A stretch of 64,000 bases of DNA. It comes from Vulgatibacter incomptus_A (GTDB taxonomy: Bacteria; Myxococcota; Myxococcia; Myxococcales; Vulgatibacteraceae). Below, piece by piece: positions 39,814 to 50,924 of this stretch; position 1 is the stretch's first letter; each line of letters opens with the position of its first letter. The position numbers and the translations under genes were made by a program. The notes beneath the pieces are model-generated. The model had not been told where the DNA came from, made no database searches, and saw only the letters and a program-made list of their open reading frames with translations. The stretch covers positions 79,852-143,851 of the forward strand of contig JBEBXK010000005.1 of NCBI GenBank assembly GCA_040391605.1, written 5' to 3'.

Positions 39814-41445
39814 GTGGCTCCCCGCGATCTCTCCCGCTACCTGGGCCTCTTCGTCCAGGAGACCACCGAGCACCTGGAGGCCTATGGGGTCGAGCTGCTG
39901 GGGCTGGAGGAGGAGGGCTTCGGCGCCTCTCGCCTCGAGGAGCTCTTCCGACTGGCCCACTCCATCAAGGGCTCGGCGGCGGCGATGCAGCTCCCCTCGA
40001 TCACGGAGCTGGCCCATCACCTGGAGGAGCTCTTCATCCACATCCGCGGGGCAACGGGGACGCCGGAGCGCGCCACCCTCGATCTCCTCGCCGCCGTCGG
40101 TCGTCGCCTCGAAGAGATGGTGGCAGCCGCCTCCACAGGCGCCAAGGGCCCAGGGCCCGGCGACCTCCTCGATCGCCTCGCCGAGCTGATCGCGCCACCG
40201 CAGGACGCTCCGCTCCGCGGCGAGCCTCGGCCCTCCGGCGAGAGCCCGCCGCTGCAAACCGGCGATCGCCGAGGCGCGACCCGGATCCGCACCTCGACCC
40301 TGGACGAGCTCCTGGACGAGGCCGGTGAGGCGGTGCTCACGGTCGCCCGCCTCCGCGAGCTCGAGCGATCGACGGACGAGGAGTCCAAGGCCCGCGAGCT
40401 CGCCGCCCTCCAGCGTCAGGTGAAGGGCCTCCACGCCAAGGTGCTCACCGCCCGCCTCACGCCGATCTCCTTGGTCGCCGATCGCCTGGAGCAGCTGGCC
40501 CGAGGGATCGCCCGATCGACTGGCAAGGAGGTCGAGCTCGCCGTGATCGGCGGCGAGACCGAGCTCGATCGCGCCCTCCTCGACGGCCTGGTGGATCCCC
40601 TCGGCCACCTCCTGCGCAACTGCATCCACCATGGGATCGAGACGCCGGACGAGCGACGCCTCGCAGCCAAGGCCGGGCGCGGCCTCGTCCGCCTCCGGAT
40701 CCGCCGCGCCGGCGACAGGGTGGAGCTCGAGATGGAGGACGACGGCCGCGGCATCGACCTCGAACGCCTGGGCCGCGAAGCCGTGGCCCGCGGGCTGATC
40801 CAAGCCGAGGCCCTGGGATCGATGAGCCGCGCCCAGGCCCTCCTCCTCTGCTGCCTCCCGGGCCTCAGCACGGCGGCGTCGGTGACCGAGGTCTCCGGCC
40901 GCGGCGTGGGGATGGACGCCGCCGCCAGGCAGATCGAGCGCCTCGGCGGCACCCTCTCCATCGACTCCGATCCGGGCCGAGGGACCCGATTCTCCTTCAG
41001 CCTGCCCCTGGGGGTCTCGGTGGCGCCCATGCTCCTGATCGGCGTCGACGAGGAGATCTTCGCCATCCCCGTGGCCCAGGTGGTGGCTGCTGTGATGGAA
41101 GATGCCACCACTCGTGCAGCGCTCGAGCTCGCCGGGGATCCCACCCGCCGCTTCCACCTCTCGGCCCTGATGGACCCTACGGCGGAGCCCGAGCGACGCT
41201 TCCCCATGTTCGGCCAGCCCCGCCCTTGCGTCATCGTCCAGGCAGGCTACGAGCAGGTCGCCCTCCACGTCGATCGCCTGGTGGGCTACGAGGAGCTGGT
41301 GATCAAACCCCTGGCTCCGCCCCTGGATCGGGTCGCCGGGATCGCGGGCGCCACCCTCCTCGCCAGCGGCCGCCCGGTCTTCCTCCTCGACGTGCGACGC
41401 CTCCTCGACGCCGCTGGCGTTGCGGAACGACCGCGCTTGCGATAG
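39814..41445 (+). CDS. cheA: CheA-type chemotaxis histidine kinase lacking a P2 domain
   Basis: 543 residues, GTG at 39814 immediately after the cheY stop. The P1 (HPt) domain carries phosphorylatable His49 in AHSIKGSAAAM. A Pro/Gly-rich linker (about 115-160) stands where CheA normally has the P2 CheY-docking domain, and no P2 is recognisable. P3 dimerisation helices are at about 165-230. P4 ATPase has NCIHHGIE, MEDDGRGID, GRGVGMDAA and GRGTRFSFSLPL. P5 CheW-like regulatory domain is at about 385-540. Missing P2 is known in some myxobacterial CheA proteins. No cheR or cheB lies in the window, so adaptation must be supplied from elsewhere or be absent. Confidence 0.92.
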   Translation: MAPRDLSRYLGLFVQETTEHLEAYGVELLGLEEEGFGASRLEELFRLAHSIKGSAAAMQLPSITELAHHLEELFIHIRGATGTPERATLDLLAAVGRRLEEMVAAASTGAKGPGPGDLLDRLAELIAPPQDAPLRGEPRPSGESPPLQTGDRRGATRIRTSTLDELLDEAGEAVLTVARLRELERSTDEESKARELAALQRQVKGLHAKVLTARLTPISLVADRLEQLARGIARSTGKEVELAVIGGETELDRALLDGLVDPLGHLLRNCIHHGIETPDERRLAAKAGRGLVRLRIRRAGDRVELEMEDDGRGIDLERLGREAVARGLIQAEALGSMSRAQALLLCCLPGLSTAASVTEVSGRGVGMDAAARQIERLGGTLSIDSDPGRGTRFSFSLPLGVSVAPMLLIGVDEEIFAIPVAQVVAAVMEDATTRAALELAGDPTRRFHLSALMDPTAEPERRFPMFGQPRPCVIVQAGYEQVALHVDRLVGYEELVIKPLAPPLDRVAGIAGATLLASGRPVFLLDVRRLLDAAGVAERPRLR

Positions 41446-41454
41446 CGGCGAGCC

Positions 41455-42207
41455 ATGGATGCGCGCGATCTAGAGAAGCTCCTGCAGTCGGTGCGGTCGA
41501 AGGACGTCTCTCCCGAGGAGGCCTTGGGCAGGCTGCGCGATCTCCCCTTCGCCGATCTGGGCTACGCCGTCGTCGATCACCATCGGCAGCTCCGCCAGGG
41601 ATTTCCGGAGGTGGTCTACGGCGAAGGCAAGACCGCCGCCCAGATCGCCGGCATCGCCGAGGCCATCGCGTCGCGGGGCGCGCCGCTGCTGGTGACCCGC
41701 CTCGATCTCTCGAAGCTCCCCGAGGTGGAGAAGGCGGTGCCCGGCGGCGTCTACCATCCGCTGGCCCGCTGCTTCGCGCTCCGACCCAAGCGCGCCCCCA
41801 AGGCCAAGGTCAAGGGCTACGTCGCCGTGGTCTCCGCCGGCACCAGCGACGGCCCCGTTGCCGAGGAGGCCGCCGTCACCCTCGCGGTGGCCGGTCATCC
41901 AGCGCGGATGATCAGCGACGTGGGCGTGGCGGGGATCCACCGGCTCCTCCACCGCCGCGAGGAGATCGCCGGCGCCAGCGTGGTCATCGCCATCGCCGGC
42001 ATGGAGGGCGCGCTCCCCACCGCCGTCGCCGGCCTGGTGGGCGTCCCGGTGGTGGCGGTCCCCACCAGCGTCGGCTATGGAGCCGCGTTGGGCGGGATCG
42101 CCGCGCTGCTGGGCATGCTCACCTCCTGCGCTCCCAACGTGGCGGTGGTCAACATCGACAATGGCTTCGGCGCCGCTTTCTACGCCGCCATGATCAACAG
42201 GAAGTAG
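41455..42207 (+). CDS. larB: LarB, nickel-pincer cofactor biosynthesis carboxylase
   Basis: 250 residues, ATG at 41455, 9 bp after cheA. The N-terminal about 110 residues contain the LarB signature GFPEVVYGEGKTAAQ. The C-terminal half is a PurE-like (AIR carboxylase) domain: VAVVSAGTSDGPVAEEAA, SDVGVAGIHRLL, IAIAGMEGALPTAVAGLV, VPTSVGYGAALGGIAAL and NIDNGFGAAFYA. LarB carboxylates and hydrolyses nicotinic acid adenine dinucleotide to begin synthesis of the nickel-pincer nucleotide used by lactate racemase and relatives. The next gene is larC; larE and larA are not in the window. Its position right behind a chemotaxis cassette is unusual. Confidence 0.93.
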   Translation: MDARDLEKLLQSVRSKDVSPEEALGRLRDLPFADLGYAVVDHHRQLRQGFPEVVYGEGKTAAQIAGIAEAIASRGAPLLVTRLDLSKLPEVEKAVPGGVYHPLARCFALRPKRAPKAKVKGYVAVVSAGTSDGPVAEEAAVTLAVAGHPARMISDVGVAGIHRLLHRREEIAGASVVIAIAGMEGALPTAVAGLVGVPVVAVPTSVGYGAALGGIAALLGMLTSCAPNVAVVNIDNGFGAAFYAAMINRK

Positions 42208-42208
42208 A

Positions 42209-43384
42209 ATGAGCCTCTTCTTGATGCTGGAACCCGTCGGCGGCTGCTCCGGCGACATGGCCCTGGCCGCCCTGATCGATGTCGGCGTCCCGGTGGAGAC
42301 CATCACCTCCTCCCTCGATCGTCTCCGCCTCCCGGGCTGGACGCTGGAGGTGCGCCCCGCCTCCAAATGCGGCATCCACGGCAGTCGGGTCGACGTGCAC
42401 ATCGATCACACACGTCACGAGCACGAGAGGAGCTGGGCCGAGATCCGCGAGCTGATCCTCGCCGCTAGTCTCTCCTCCGGCGCCACCGAGCTCTCCCTCT
42501 CGATCTTCGAACGGATCGCCGTCGCCGAGGCGAAGATCCACGGCGCGAGCGTGGAGGAGGTCCACTTCCACGAGGTGGGCGCCGTCGACTCGATCATCGA
42601 TCTCGTCGGCGTCGCCATCGCGTTGGACGAGCTGGGCATCGAGCGGATCCACTCGCTGCCACCTCCGCTGGGCGGCGGCATCGTCGAGAGCCGCCACGGT
42701 CCCATCCCGGTGCCGGCGCCTGCCACCCTCGAGATCCTGCGGGGACGGGAGGTCCGCGCCTCCGGCCCCGGCGAGCGCACCACGCCCAGCGGCGCCGCCA
42801 TCCTCGCGGCCGCCACCGCGCCCGGCATCCCCGCCTCCTTCGTCCCCGAGCGCGTGGGCTACGGCATCGGCCATCGCGACTTCGCCGACGCGGCCAACGT
42901 GCTGCGCGCCACCATCGGCAGGGAGGCCACTGCCGCAGGGCAGGGCGACGATGAGCTGCTGGTGATGGAGTGCAACCTCGACGACGCCAGCCCCCAGCTC
43001 CTGGCCCGGGCGCTCGAGCTGAGCCTCGCCGCCGGCGCCCTCGACGCCTGGATCGCGCCCCTCACCATGAAGAAGGGCAGGCCCGGCCACCTCCTCGGCC
43101 TCCTCGCCCCCGCCGCACTGCGCGCGCGGCTGGCCGAGCTCCTCTTCCGCGAGACGCCTACCCTGGGTGTCCGCCATCATCCGGTGGGGCGCCAGATCCT
43201 CGAGCGCCGCTTCGAGTCGGTGGAGACCCGCTTCGGCCCGGTGCGCATCAAGCTCGGCTCCGCCGGCGACTCGGTCTACAACGCCGCACCCGAGTGGGAC
43301 GACTGCGCCGCGGCCTCCGACCGCCACGGCGTCCCCGCCCGGCAGGTTCGCGAGGAAGCGTTGGCGGCCTGGCTCGAGCGCTGA
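42209..43384 (+). CDS. larC: LarC, nickel insertion enzyme of the nickel-pincer cofactor
   Basis: 391 residues, ATG at 42209, one base after the larB stop. The N-terminal MLEPVGGCSGDMALAALIDVG corresponds to the family opening SGASGDM. HFHEVGAVDSIIDLVGVAIALDELG, PLGGGIVESRHGPIPVPAPATLE and GERTTPSGAAILAA are highly characteristic. The C-terminal domain has ECNLDDASPQL and LTMKKGRPGHLL. In several lactobacilli LarC is made by programmed frameshifting from two frames; here it is one continuous frame. LarC inserts nickel into the pincer nucleotide in a CTP-dependent reaction. Together with LarB it implies that the organism has, or had, a nickel-pincer racemase or epimerase. Confidence 0.94.
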   Translation: MSLFLMLEPVGGCSGDMALAALIDVGVPVETITSSLDRLRLPGWTLEVRPASKCGIHGSRVDVHIDHTRHEHERSWAEIRELILAASLSSGATELSLSIFERIAVAEAKIHGASVEEVHFHEVGAVDSIIDLVGVAIALDELGIERIHSLPPPLGGGIVESRHGPIPVPAPATLEILRGREVRASGPGERTTPSGAAILAAATAPGIPASFVPERVGYGIGHRDFADAANVLRATIGREATAAGQGDDELLVMECNLDDASPQLLARALELSLAAGALDAWIAPLTMKKGRPGHLLGLLAPAALRARLAELLFRETPTLGVRHHPVGRQILERRFESVETRFGPVRIKLGSAGDSVYNAAPEWDDCAAASDRHGVPARQVREEALAAWLER

Positions 43385-43472
43385 GGCCCTGTGAGGCCCC
43401 CCGCGGATGTCCACACCTATGCCCGGGGGAGGGCGTCGCATGTGACGCGGCGTTGATGATAGAGTCAGATAC

Positions 43473-45068
43473 GTGACCGCTTCGCTTCACATCGAGCCTT
43501 CGGCTCGGCCGCTCCTCCTGGTCTGCTCCGATCGCGCCGAGATCGTCGCGCGGGTGATCCTGCTGGCGGAGCGGGACGGCTTCGAGGCGAGGATGGTGGA
43601 GCGCTCCGAGCTGCCGGCGGCGATCCTCCCCGGCGCCGTCGTCCTCCTGGACCTCCGCCTCGGTGGACCCATCGGCGCCGGCACCCTCGCGACCTTGCGC
43701 TGCGATCCGTACTTCGAGGCGACCCCGGTGATCGCGCTGGTGGGCGAGAAGGACGAGGCCGCGATCCGCGACGCCATCGGCGCCGGCGCCGACGACTTCG
43801 TCCGCGAGAGCCACCTCGATCGCGACCTGCCCTTTCGCCTCGTCGTCCAGCGCCGGCAGTGGGAGGGCCGCGATGAGCTGCGCAAGCGCGAGCGGGATCT
43901 TGGCTCGCTGGTCGATCTGACACGCTCCTTCTCCGGCGCCCAGGACACCGGCCTCCTCCTCGAAGCGGTGACCGCCACCCTCGCCGCCGATCTCTCGTTG
44001 CACCGATGCTCCCTCGTCATCGTCGATCCCGAGGGGAAGCAGGGCACCGTCCTCGTCACCAGCGACGAGTCCGGCCTGGTGCGCATGACCATCGAGCTCG
44101 CCCGTTATCCCGAGATCCGCGAGGCGCTCCGCACCAGGCGCGCGGTGGTGATCGAGGACGCCAAGCGCCACCCGCTCCTCGACCCTGTAAAGGACGCCAT
44201 CACAGCCGCAGGCATCGGCACCCTGGCGGTGATCCCCATGGCCTTCGAGGGCGAGGTCCTCGGCGTCCTCTTCCTCCGCTCCGCCTCCAAGACCCTCTCG
44301 CCCCGAGCCGTGGACTTCGCCACCACCGTCGCCAACGCCACCGCCGTCGCGCTGCGCAACGCCCGCTCGGTCGACGACATTCGGGTGCGCGTCGAGCAGG
44401 CCGAGGCCAAGCTCAACGAGCTGCGTCAGTTCGAGGAGATCCACGAGCACGTCTCCGACGGCATTGCCCTGCTGGACGCGAGGGACGCCAGGCTGATCTC
44501 GGTGAACCCGGCGGCCCTCGCCATGCTCGGACTGGACGCCGCCGCGGCGCGGGGCCGGCCCCTCTCCGATCTGATCGGCGGCTTCGAAGAGGAGCATTGC
44601 CGCCGGCTGATCCAGCGGACCATGGAGGGCGACGAGGTCCGCAACGTCGAGATCGCCGCCCGCACCCTGGACGGCCGCGAGATCTTCGTAGAGGTGAGCG
44701 GGACCCGGCTGCGAGAGGACGTCGTCCTCTTCTCGGTGCGGGACATCACCGAGCGCAAGCAGTTCCAGGCGCTGATGAGCGAGCAGCAGGGCGAGTCCGC
44801 CAGGCAGGCGATGATCGTCGAGCTCGCCGGTGCCGCGGCCCACGAGCTCAACCAGCCGCTCACCGCCGTGATGGGCTACGCCGAGCTCCTCAACCGCAGG
44901 GTCCCCGAGACCGATCCCGCCGCGCAGCAGGTCGCGATCATCTACCGCGAGGCCGAGCGCATGTCCGAGATCGTCCGGAAGATCGCGCGGATCGTTCGCT
45001 ACGAGACCAAGAGCTACGTGGGCGACGCCCGGATCGTCGATCTGGATCGGGCCAGCGACGACGCCTGA
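43473..45068 (+). CDS. REC-GAF-PAS-HisKA protein without an ATPase domain
   Basis: 531 residues, GTG at 43473. Domain order: a receiver-like domain (about 10-130; Asp in LLDLRL present, but the normal Lys near the end is not, suggesting a pseudo-receiver), GAF (about 150-300), PAS (about 325-430, GIALLDARDARLISVNPAAL) and HisKA (about 440-510, phospho-acceptor His457 in AAAHELNQPL). The protein stops about 75 residues after His457, so the HATPase domain is missing. The following 408 bp do not encode one in any frame, so a simple frameshift is not the reason. It could be phosphorylated by another kinase or act as a dimer partner. It is probably soluble. Confidence 0.8.
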   Translation: MTASLHIEPSARPLLLVCSDRAEIVARVILLAERDGFEARMVERSELPAAILPGAVVLLDLRLGGPIGAGTLATLRCDPYFEATPVIALVGEKDEAAIRDAIGAGADDFVRESHLDRDLPFRLVVQRRQWEGRDELRKRERDLGSLVDLTRSFSGAQDTGLLLEAVTATLAADLSLHRCSLVIVDPEGKQGTVLVTSDESGLVRMTIELARYPEIREALRTRRAVVIEDAKRHPLLDPVKDAITAAGIGTLAVIPMAFEGEVLGVLFLRSASKTLSPRAVDFATTVANATAVALRNARSVDDIRVRVEQAEAKLNELRQFEEIHEHVSDGIALLDARDARLISVNPAALAMLGLDAAAARGRPLSDLIGGFEEEHCRRLIQRTMEGDEVRNVEIAARTLDGREIFVEVSGTRLREDVVLFSVRDITERKQFQALMSEQQGESARQAMIVELAGAAAHELNQPLTAVMGYAELLNRRVPETDPAAQQVAIIYREAERMSEIVRKIARIVRYETKSYVGDARIVDLDRASDDA

Positions 45069-45287
45069 GCCGGGCGCTTCGCGACTCGAGACCGACGATC
45101 CTCCCCAAATGATCGATACCCCCTTGCGCAAAACGCCTCGCTCGGGGGATGCTTCGCACTCCCATGAATCCCCGGGAACGGGCGGCCCCGCTCCGATGGA
45201 AGATCCCCTCGGAATCGGACCGCCGGAACATGACGTAGATGATCGAATTTGCTGGAAAAACCGACGTTGAACCCGAGCGACCGTCGC

Positions 45288-45317
45288 TTGACAGTCCCAG
45301 GAATCCGGTGCTAGGGT
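45288..45317 (+). promoter_or_regulatory. Sigma-70-type promoter of the exbB-exbD-exbD operon
   Basis: Perfect TTGACA at 45288-45293, 18-bp spacer, TAGGGT at 45312-45317. It is followed by an AT-rich start region (ATTTTTAGAAG). The transcript would have a leader of about 150 nt before the exbB ATG at 45477. Confidence 0.7.
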
Positions 45318-45433
45318 CCAACGCATTTTTAGAAGAGCCGTCTTTCTGAGATCGCCGAACGAGCTGCTTTGGCTCCTCGACGTTTTCGAGTTTCACCAAG
45401 ATTTCCGCCGCCCCGGATCGTGAGCGCGGTGGA

Positions 45434-45456
45434 CCCCCCTCCATGAAGGTGGGGGG
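45434..45456 (+). promoter_or_regulatory. Leader hairpin just before the exbB ribosome site
   Basis: CCCCCC-T-CC and GG-T-GGGGGG pair around ATGAA with a single T-T mismatch. The stem ends 7 nt before GGAGGT (45464-45469), which sits 7 nt before the ATG. It could limit or expose ribosome access; it lacks a T-tract, so it is not a standard terminator. Confidence 0.45.
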
Positions 45457-45476
45457 GATGTTCGGAGGTCGTACAA

Positions 45477-46196
45477 ATGGGTCTGCTTGGTAGCCTTTTG
45501 CCGGTGCTCGCGGTGTCGGAGGGAGACGGTTTCTTCGGGACCCTCGCGCTTCGGTGGGAAGAGGGCGGATGGGGTATGTACCCGATCGCCGCCGTGGGCG
45601 TGTTCGTGGTCGCCATCGCCGTCGATCGTTTCATGGTCCTCTTCGGCAAGGCGTCGATCGACAAGGAGGCCTTCCTCCGTGGCCTGAAGAAGCACATCTA
45701 CGCCGGTGACCTCGACAAGGCGATCAGCTTCGTCGCGGGTCAGAAGCGGACCCCGCTCACCGCGGTGGTCAAGGCCGGCCTCATCAACGTCCCCAAGGGG
45801 CCGGAAGAGGTCCAGGCCGCGATGGACGAGGCGATGCTCCGCGAGGCGCCGAAAATCGAGAAGCGCACCGCCTACCTGGCGATGTTCTCGAACGCCGCCA
45901 TGCTCTTCGGCCTCCTCGGCACCATCTACGGTCTGATCGAGGTGTTCGGTGGCGTGGGCGCCGCGAACCCGGCCGACAAGGCCGCGCTGCTCTCCGCCGG
46001 TATTTCTCACGTGATGAACTGCACCGGCTTCGGGCTGATCATCGCCATCATGGCGCTGCTCTCCTACTCGGTGCTCCAGGGGCGTACCCAGCACATGCTC
46101 GACGACATCAACGAGACGTCGGTGGGACTCCTCAACCTCGTGGTGGCCAACAAGGACAAGATGAAGATCCCGGCCAACATCGAGAACCTGGACTAG
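45477..46196 (+). CDS. ExbB/TolQ/MotA-family proton channel subunit (AglR-like)
   Basis: 239 residues, ATG at 45477 with GGAGGT upstream. Three membrane helices are visible (about 33-55, 130-155 and 170-195). The second and third contain the MotA/TolQ/ExbB signature: TAYLAMFSNAAMLFGLLGTIYGLIEVF and ISHVMNCTGFGLIIAIMALLSY, where a Thr and Gly face the proton path. The amphipathic cytoplasmic loop between helices 1 and 2 is about 75 residues. With two following ExbD genes it forms a PMF-driven motor complex, as in Tol-Pal, Ton or the gliding motor AglRQS. The triplet layout matches AglRQS best, but ExbB-ExbD-ExbD sets are numerous in Myxococcota. Confidence 0.85.
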   Translation: MGLLGSLLPVLAVSEGDGFFGTLALRWEEGGWGMYPIAAVGVFVVAIAVDRFMVLFGKASIDKEAFLRGLKKHIYAGDLDKAISFVAGQKRTPLTAVVKAGLINVPKGPEEVQAAMDEAMLREAPKIEKRTAYLAMFSNAAMLFGLLGTIYGLIEVFGGVGAANPADKAALLSAGISHVMNCTGFGLIIAIMALLSYSVLQGRTQHMLDDINETSVGLLNLVVANKDKMKIPANIENLD

Positions 46197-46335
46197 TCCC
46201 GAGCGATCTTCCGGCGTCGCGGGCGGCCCCTTCGTGGGCCGCTCCTCGCGGAGGTCGGGAGCAGACGCGCCGATGTCGTCCAACAAGAGCGCTCACGCCA
46301 TTGGCGGAGCATGGCTTCGGACGGAGTGAGGAACC

Positions 46336-46794
46336 ATGGCAAGCATTAACGCGGGCGGCGGCGAAAAGAAGTCGCTCGACCTCGTCATCCCCCTCGTGCC
46401 GATGATCGACATGTTGGCGATGATGATCACCTTCTTGATGATGACCGCCGTCTGGACCGAGATCGGCAGGCTGCAGGTCGCGCAGGCGCCCAGCGGACCC
46501 TCCGACAGCGTCGAACCGCCGAAGCCCACCCTTCAGCTCACCCTCACCCTCACCGAGCGGGGCTACCTCCTCGCCGCCGGGGCGGAGTCGGTCGAGATCC
46601 CGAAGAAGGGCGAGGAGTACGACTCGGCCGAGCTGGTCAAGAAGCTGAAGGCGATCAAGAAGGACAACCCGGATCAGCGCGCGATCACCGTCGCTGCCGA
46701 GGACTCGGTCGAGTACCAGTTCCTCGTGATGGCGGTGGACAAATGCCTGGAATCCGAGCTCCCGGACATCTCCGTAACCGCGGCCATGGGCTGA
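46336..46794 (+). CDS. ExbD/TolR-family protein 1 (AglQ-like)
   Basis: 152 residues, ATG at 46336, 139 bp after exbB. It has a short basic N-terminus, then one membrane helix with the essential proton-carrying Asp (VPMIDMLAMMITFLMM; Asp at about residue 25). The periplasmic domain is about 100 residues, starting with VEPPKPTLQLTLTLTERG and ending VYQFLVM-type helix (here VEYQFLVMAVDKCLESELPDISVTA). This is the STAND-like fold of ExbD/TolR. There is no peptidoglycan-binding OmpA domain. It is shorter than its partner encoded downstream, and the two likely form a heterodimer inside the ExbB pentamer. Confidence 0.85.
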   Translation: MASINAGGGEKKSLDLVIPLVPMIDMLAMMITFLMMTAVWTEIGRLQVAQAPSGPSDSVEPPKPTLQLTLTLTERGYLLAAGAESVEIPKKGEEYDSAELVKKLKAIKKDNPDQRAITVAAEDSVEYQFLVMAVDKCLESELPDISVTAAMG

Positions 46795-46810
46795 GAAAGA
46801 GGAACGATCA

Positions 46811-47407
46811 ATGGCTCGCGGCAATAGAGACAACGTAATCGTGGTGCCGGGCAAGCGCCCCGGCAAGCGCCTCCGGGCTTCGAGGGTCTTCGGAGCGAAG
46901 TTCGGCAGAGGCAAGCGCGAATCCAACGTCGAGCTCAACCTGACCTCGATGATCGACATCTTCGTGCTGATGGTCGTCTTCCTGATTCAGCAGTTCTCCG
47001 CCGACGGCGATCTGCTCTTCATGACCGAGAAGATCCGGATGCCGGAGGCCGCCTTCTACGAGCAGCTCGAGCGGGCGCCGGTGATCCAGGTCTCGCAGGA
47101 AGACATCATGATCGAGGGCGCGCTCATCGCGCAGGTCTCCGATGTGGCACAGGAGGAGCTCTGGAACATTCAGCGCCTCGAGGAGCAGCTCCGCGATCAT
47201 AAGAAGGCCTTCGACGCCCTCCGGATGGCAGGCGCCGGCGGTGAGTTCAAGGGCGACATCAACATCCAGGCCGATCGTCAGGTGCCGTTCAAGATCATCA
47301 AGAAGGTGATGTACAGCGCCAATCAGGCGGGCTACTTCAACATCAACTTCGCCGTGAACGCGGCGGCCAGGCCCACGGCGGACGCTGGCGAGGCCTCCGA
47401 GGGATAA
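46811..47407 (+). CDS. ExbD/TolR-family protein 2 (AglS-like)
   Basis: 198 residues, ATG at 46811, 16 bp after the first exbD. A strongly basic cytoplasmic N-terminus of about 38 residues (KRPGKRLRASRVFGAKFGRGKRE) precedes the membrane helix with Asp in LNLTSMIDIFVLMVVFLIQQF. The periplasmic part contains MPEAAFYEQLERAPVIQVSQEDI, a helical insert of about 50 residues not seen in the first ExbD, and the closing fold (INIQADRQVPFKIIKKVMYSANQAGYFNINFAV). Two different ExbD proteins next to one ExbB is the AglRQS arrangement. The tail is Ala/Gly/Glu-rich. Confidence 0.85.
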   Translation: MARGNRDNVIVVPGKRPGKRLRASRVFGAKFGRGKRESNVELNLTSMIDIFVLMVVFLIQQFSADGDLLFMTEKIRMPEAAFYEQLERAPVIQVSQEDIMIEGALIAQVSDVAQEELWNIQRLEEQLRDHKKAFDALRMAGAGGEFKGDINIQADRQVPFKIIKKVMYSANQAGYFNINFAVNAAARPTADAGEASEG

Positions 47408-47557
47408 GAGACGGACCCGCTGAGGATTCGACGTTTCGGGGGCCGCTCGGGCAATATGCCGGAGCGGCTCTCGTCCTTTCCGGGGTCGAAAATTTGAGAG
47501 CCGGGGAGCTCGCTGGCGTGCCTGCCAGGGGCTCCGGCCTTCGAGAGCGGGGGGTAT

Positions 47558-48250
47558 GTGACCGAAGAAGACAACGATGAGCGGCGAGCGGTCCTGGAGG
47601 CGCTGCCGCATCTGCGGATCTTCCCTTTGCCGTCCTCGGTGCTGATCCCGGGAGGGCATCTGCCGCTCCATATCTTCGAGCCGCGCTACCGCAAGATGGT
47701 CGCCGACGCCCTCGCTGGCGATCGGGTCATGGGCCTCGCCCTCCTGGCGCCGGGATGGGAGCCAGCGTATCAGGGGCGCCCGGAGCTCTTCACCTTCCTG
47801 GGCGCCGGCTACATCCAATCGGCGGAGCGCCTCTCCGACGGCAGGTTCAACATCCTCGTTCATGGCGTGCTCCGGGCTCGGATGCTCGAGGAGGTGGATG
47901 TCTCCGAGCCCTATCGGATCATCCGCGCCGAGGCGGTCGCCGACGATACGTCAGCCGAGGAGAAGGCCGCGGTGGTGGCGGCGAGCCGCAGCCTGCGCCA
48001 GCTCGTGGTCGATCTCTCCGCCGTGCTCCCGGACAACGCCGCCTCCCCCCTGGCCGAGTCCTGTGTGCGAGAGGGCGATCCGGGGAGGCTGGCCGATTTG
48101 GTGGGGGCCGCCGTCCTGGTGGATCATCGGCAGCGCCAGGAGTTCCTCGAGGAGACCCGGGTGGCCAAGCGGCTGGAGCGGGTGTCGGAGGCGGTGGCCC
48201 AGGTGCTCCTGCAGGTCTCCCATGGTCCCGGGGGCGGATACTTGATGTAA
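47558..48250 (+). CDS. Lon N-terminal-domain (LON substrate-binding) protein
   Basis: 230 residues, GTG at 47558. It consists of the LON substrate-binding domain and its helical extension only: LRIFPLPSSVLIPGGHLPLHIFEPRYRKMVADAL, MGLALLAPG, GAGYIQSAERLSDGRFNILVHGVLRARM, then a helical half ending LLQVSHG. ATPase and protease modules of Lon are absent. Stand-alone proteins of this type are widespread; they are thought to bind unfolded or regulatory proteins, but their role is unsettled. It lies 14 kb from the full-length lon and is not its fragment, since the domain is complete and divergent. Confidence 0.88.
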   Translation: MTEEDNDERRAVLEALPHLRIFPLPSSVLIPGGHLPLHIFEPRYRKMVADALAGDRVMGLALLAPGWEPAYQGRPELFTFLGAGYIQSAERLSDGRFNILVHGVLRARMLEEVDVSEPYRIIRAEAVADDTSAEEKAAVVAASRSLRQLVVDLSAVLPDNAASPLAESCVREGDPGRLADLVGAAVLVDHRQRQEFLEETRVAKRLERVSEAVAQVLLQVSHGPGGGYLM

Positions 48251-48416
48251 GGGTCGGATGGAGGCCTGGGAGGCGAGAATGGGGCGGGTCGCCCCCTCGT
48301 CCGGCTCTGGACTGTCGCGCAGCCGCCATGTTAGGACGTGCGAAACGCAGTCATTGTCAACCCAAGCCGTCTCGCTGCCGCCTCTTTTAGGGGACCAGCA
48401 GAAAGAGCCTTGCACC

Positions 48417-50915
<2,499 letters not shown>

Positions 50916-50924
50916 AGAAGGCCC

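Larger units (their letters stand above)
45069..45476. other. 408-bp regulatory region upstream of exbB
   Basis: No gene is evident on either strand. The stretch is less GC-rich than its neighbours, especially around 45230-45345. It contains a clear sigma-70-like promoter (45288-45317), then about 150 nt of untranslated leader ending in a strong hairpin and a perfect GGAGGT ribosome site. Confidence 0.6.

Noticed and set aside
47558..48250. Suspected duplicated fragment of lon
   Set aside because: The domain is complete, about 230 residues, and divergent from the Lon N-terminus at 31.6 kb. It is an independent LON-domain family member.
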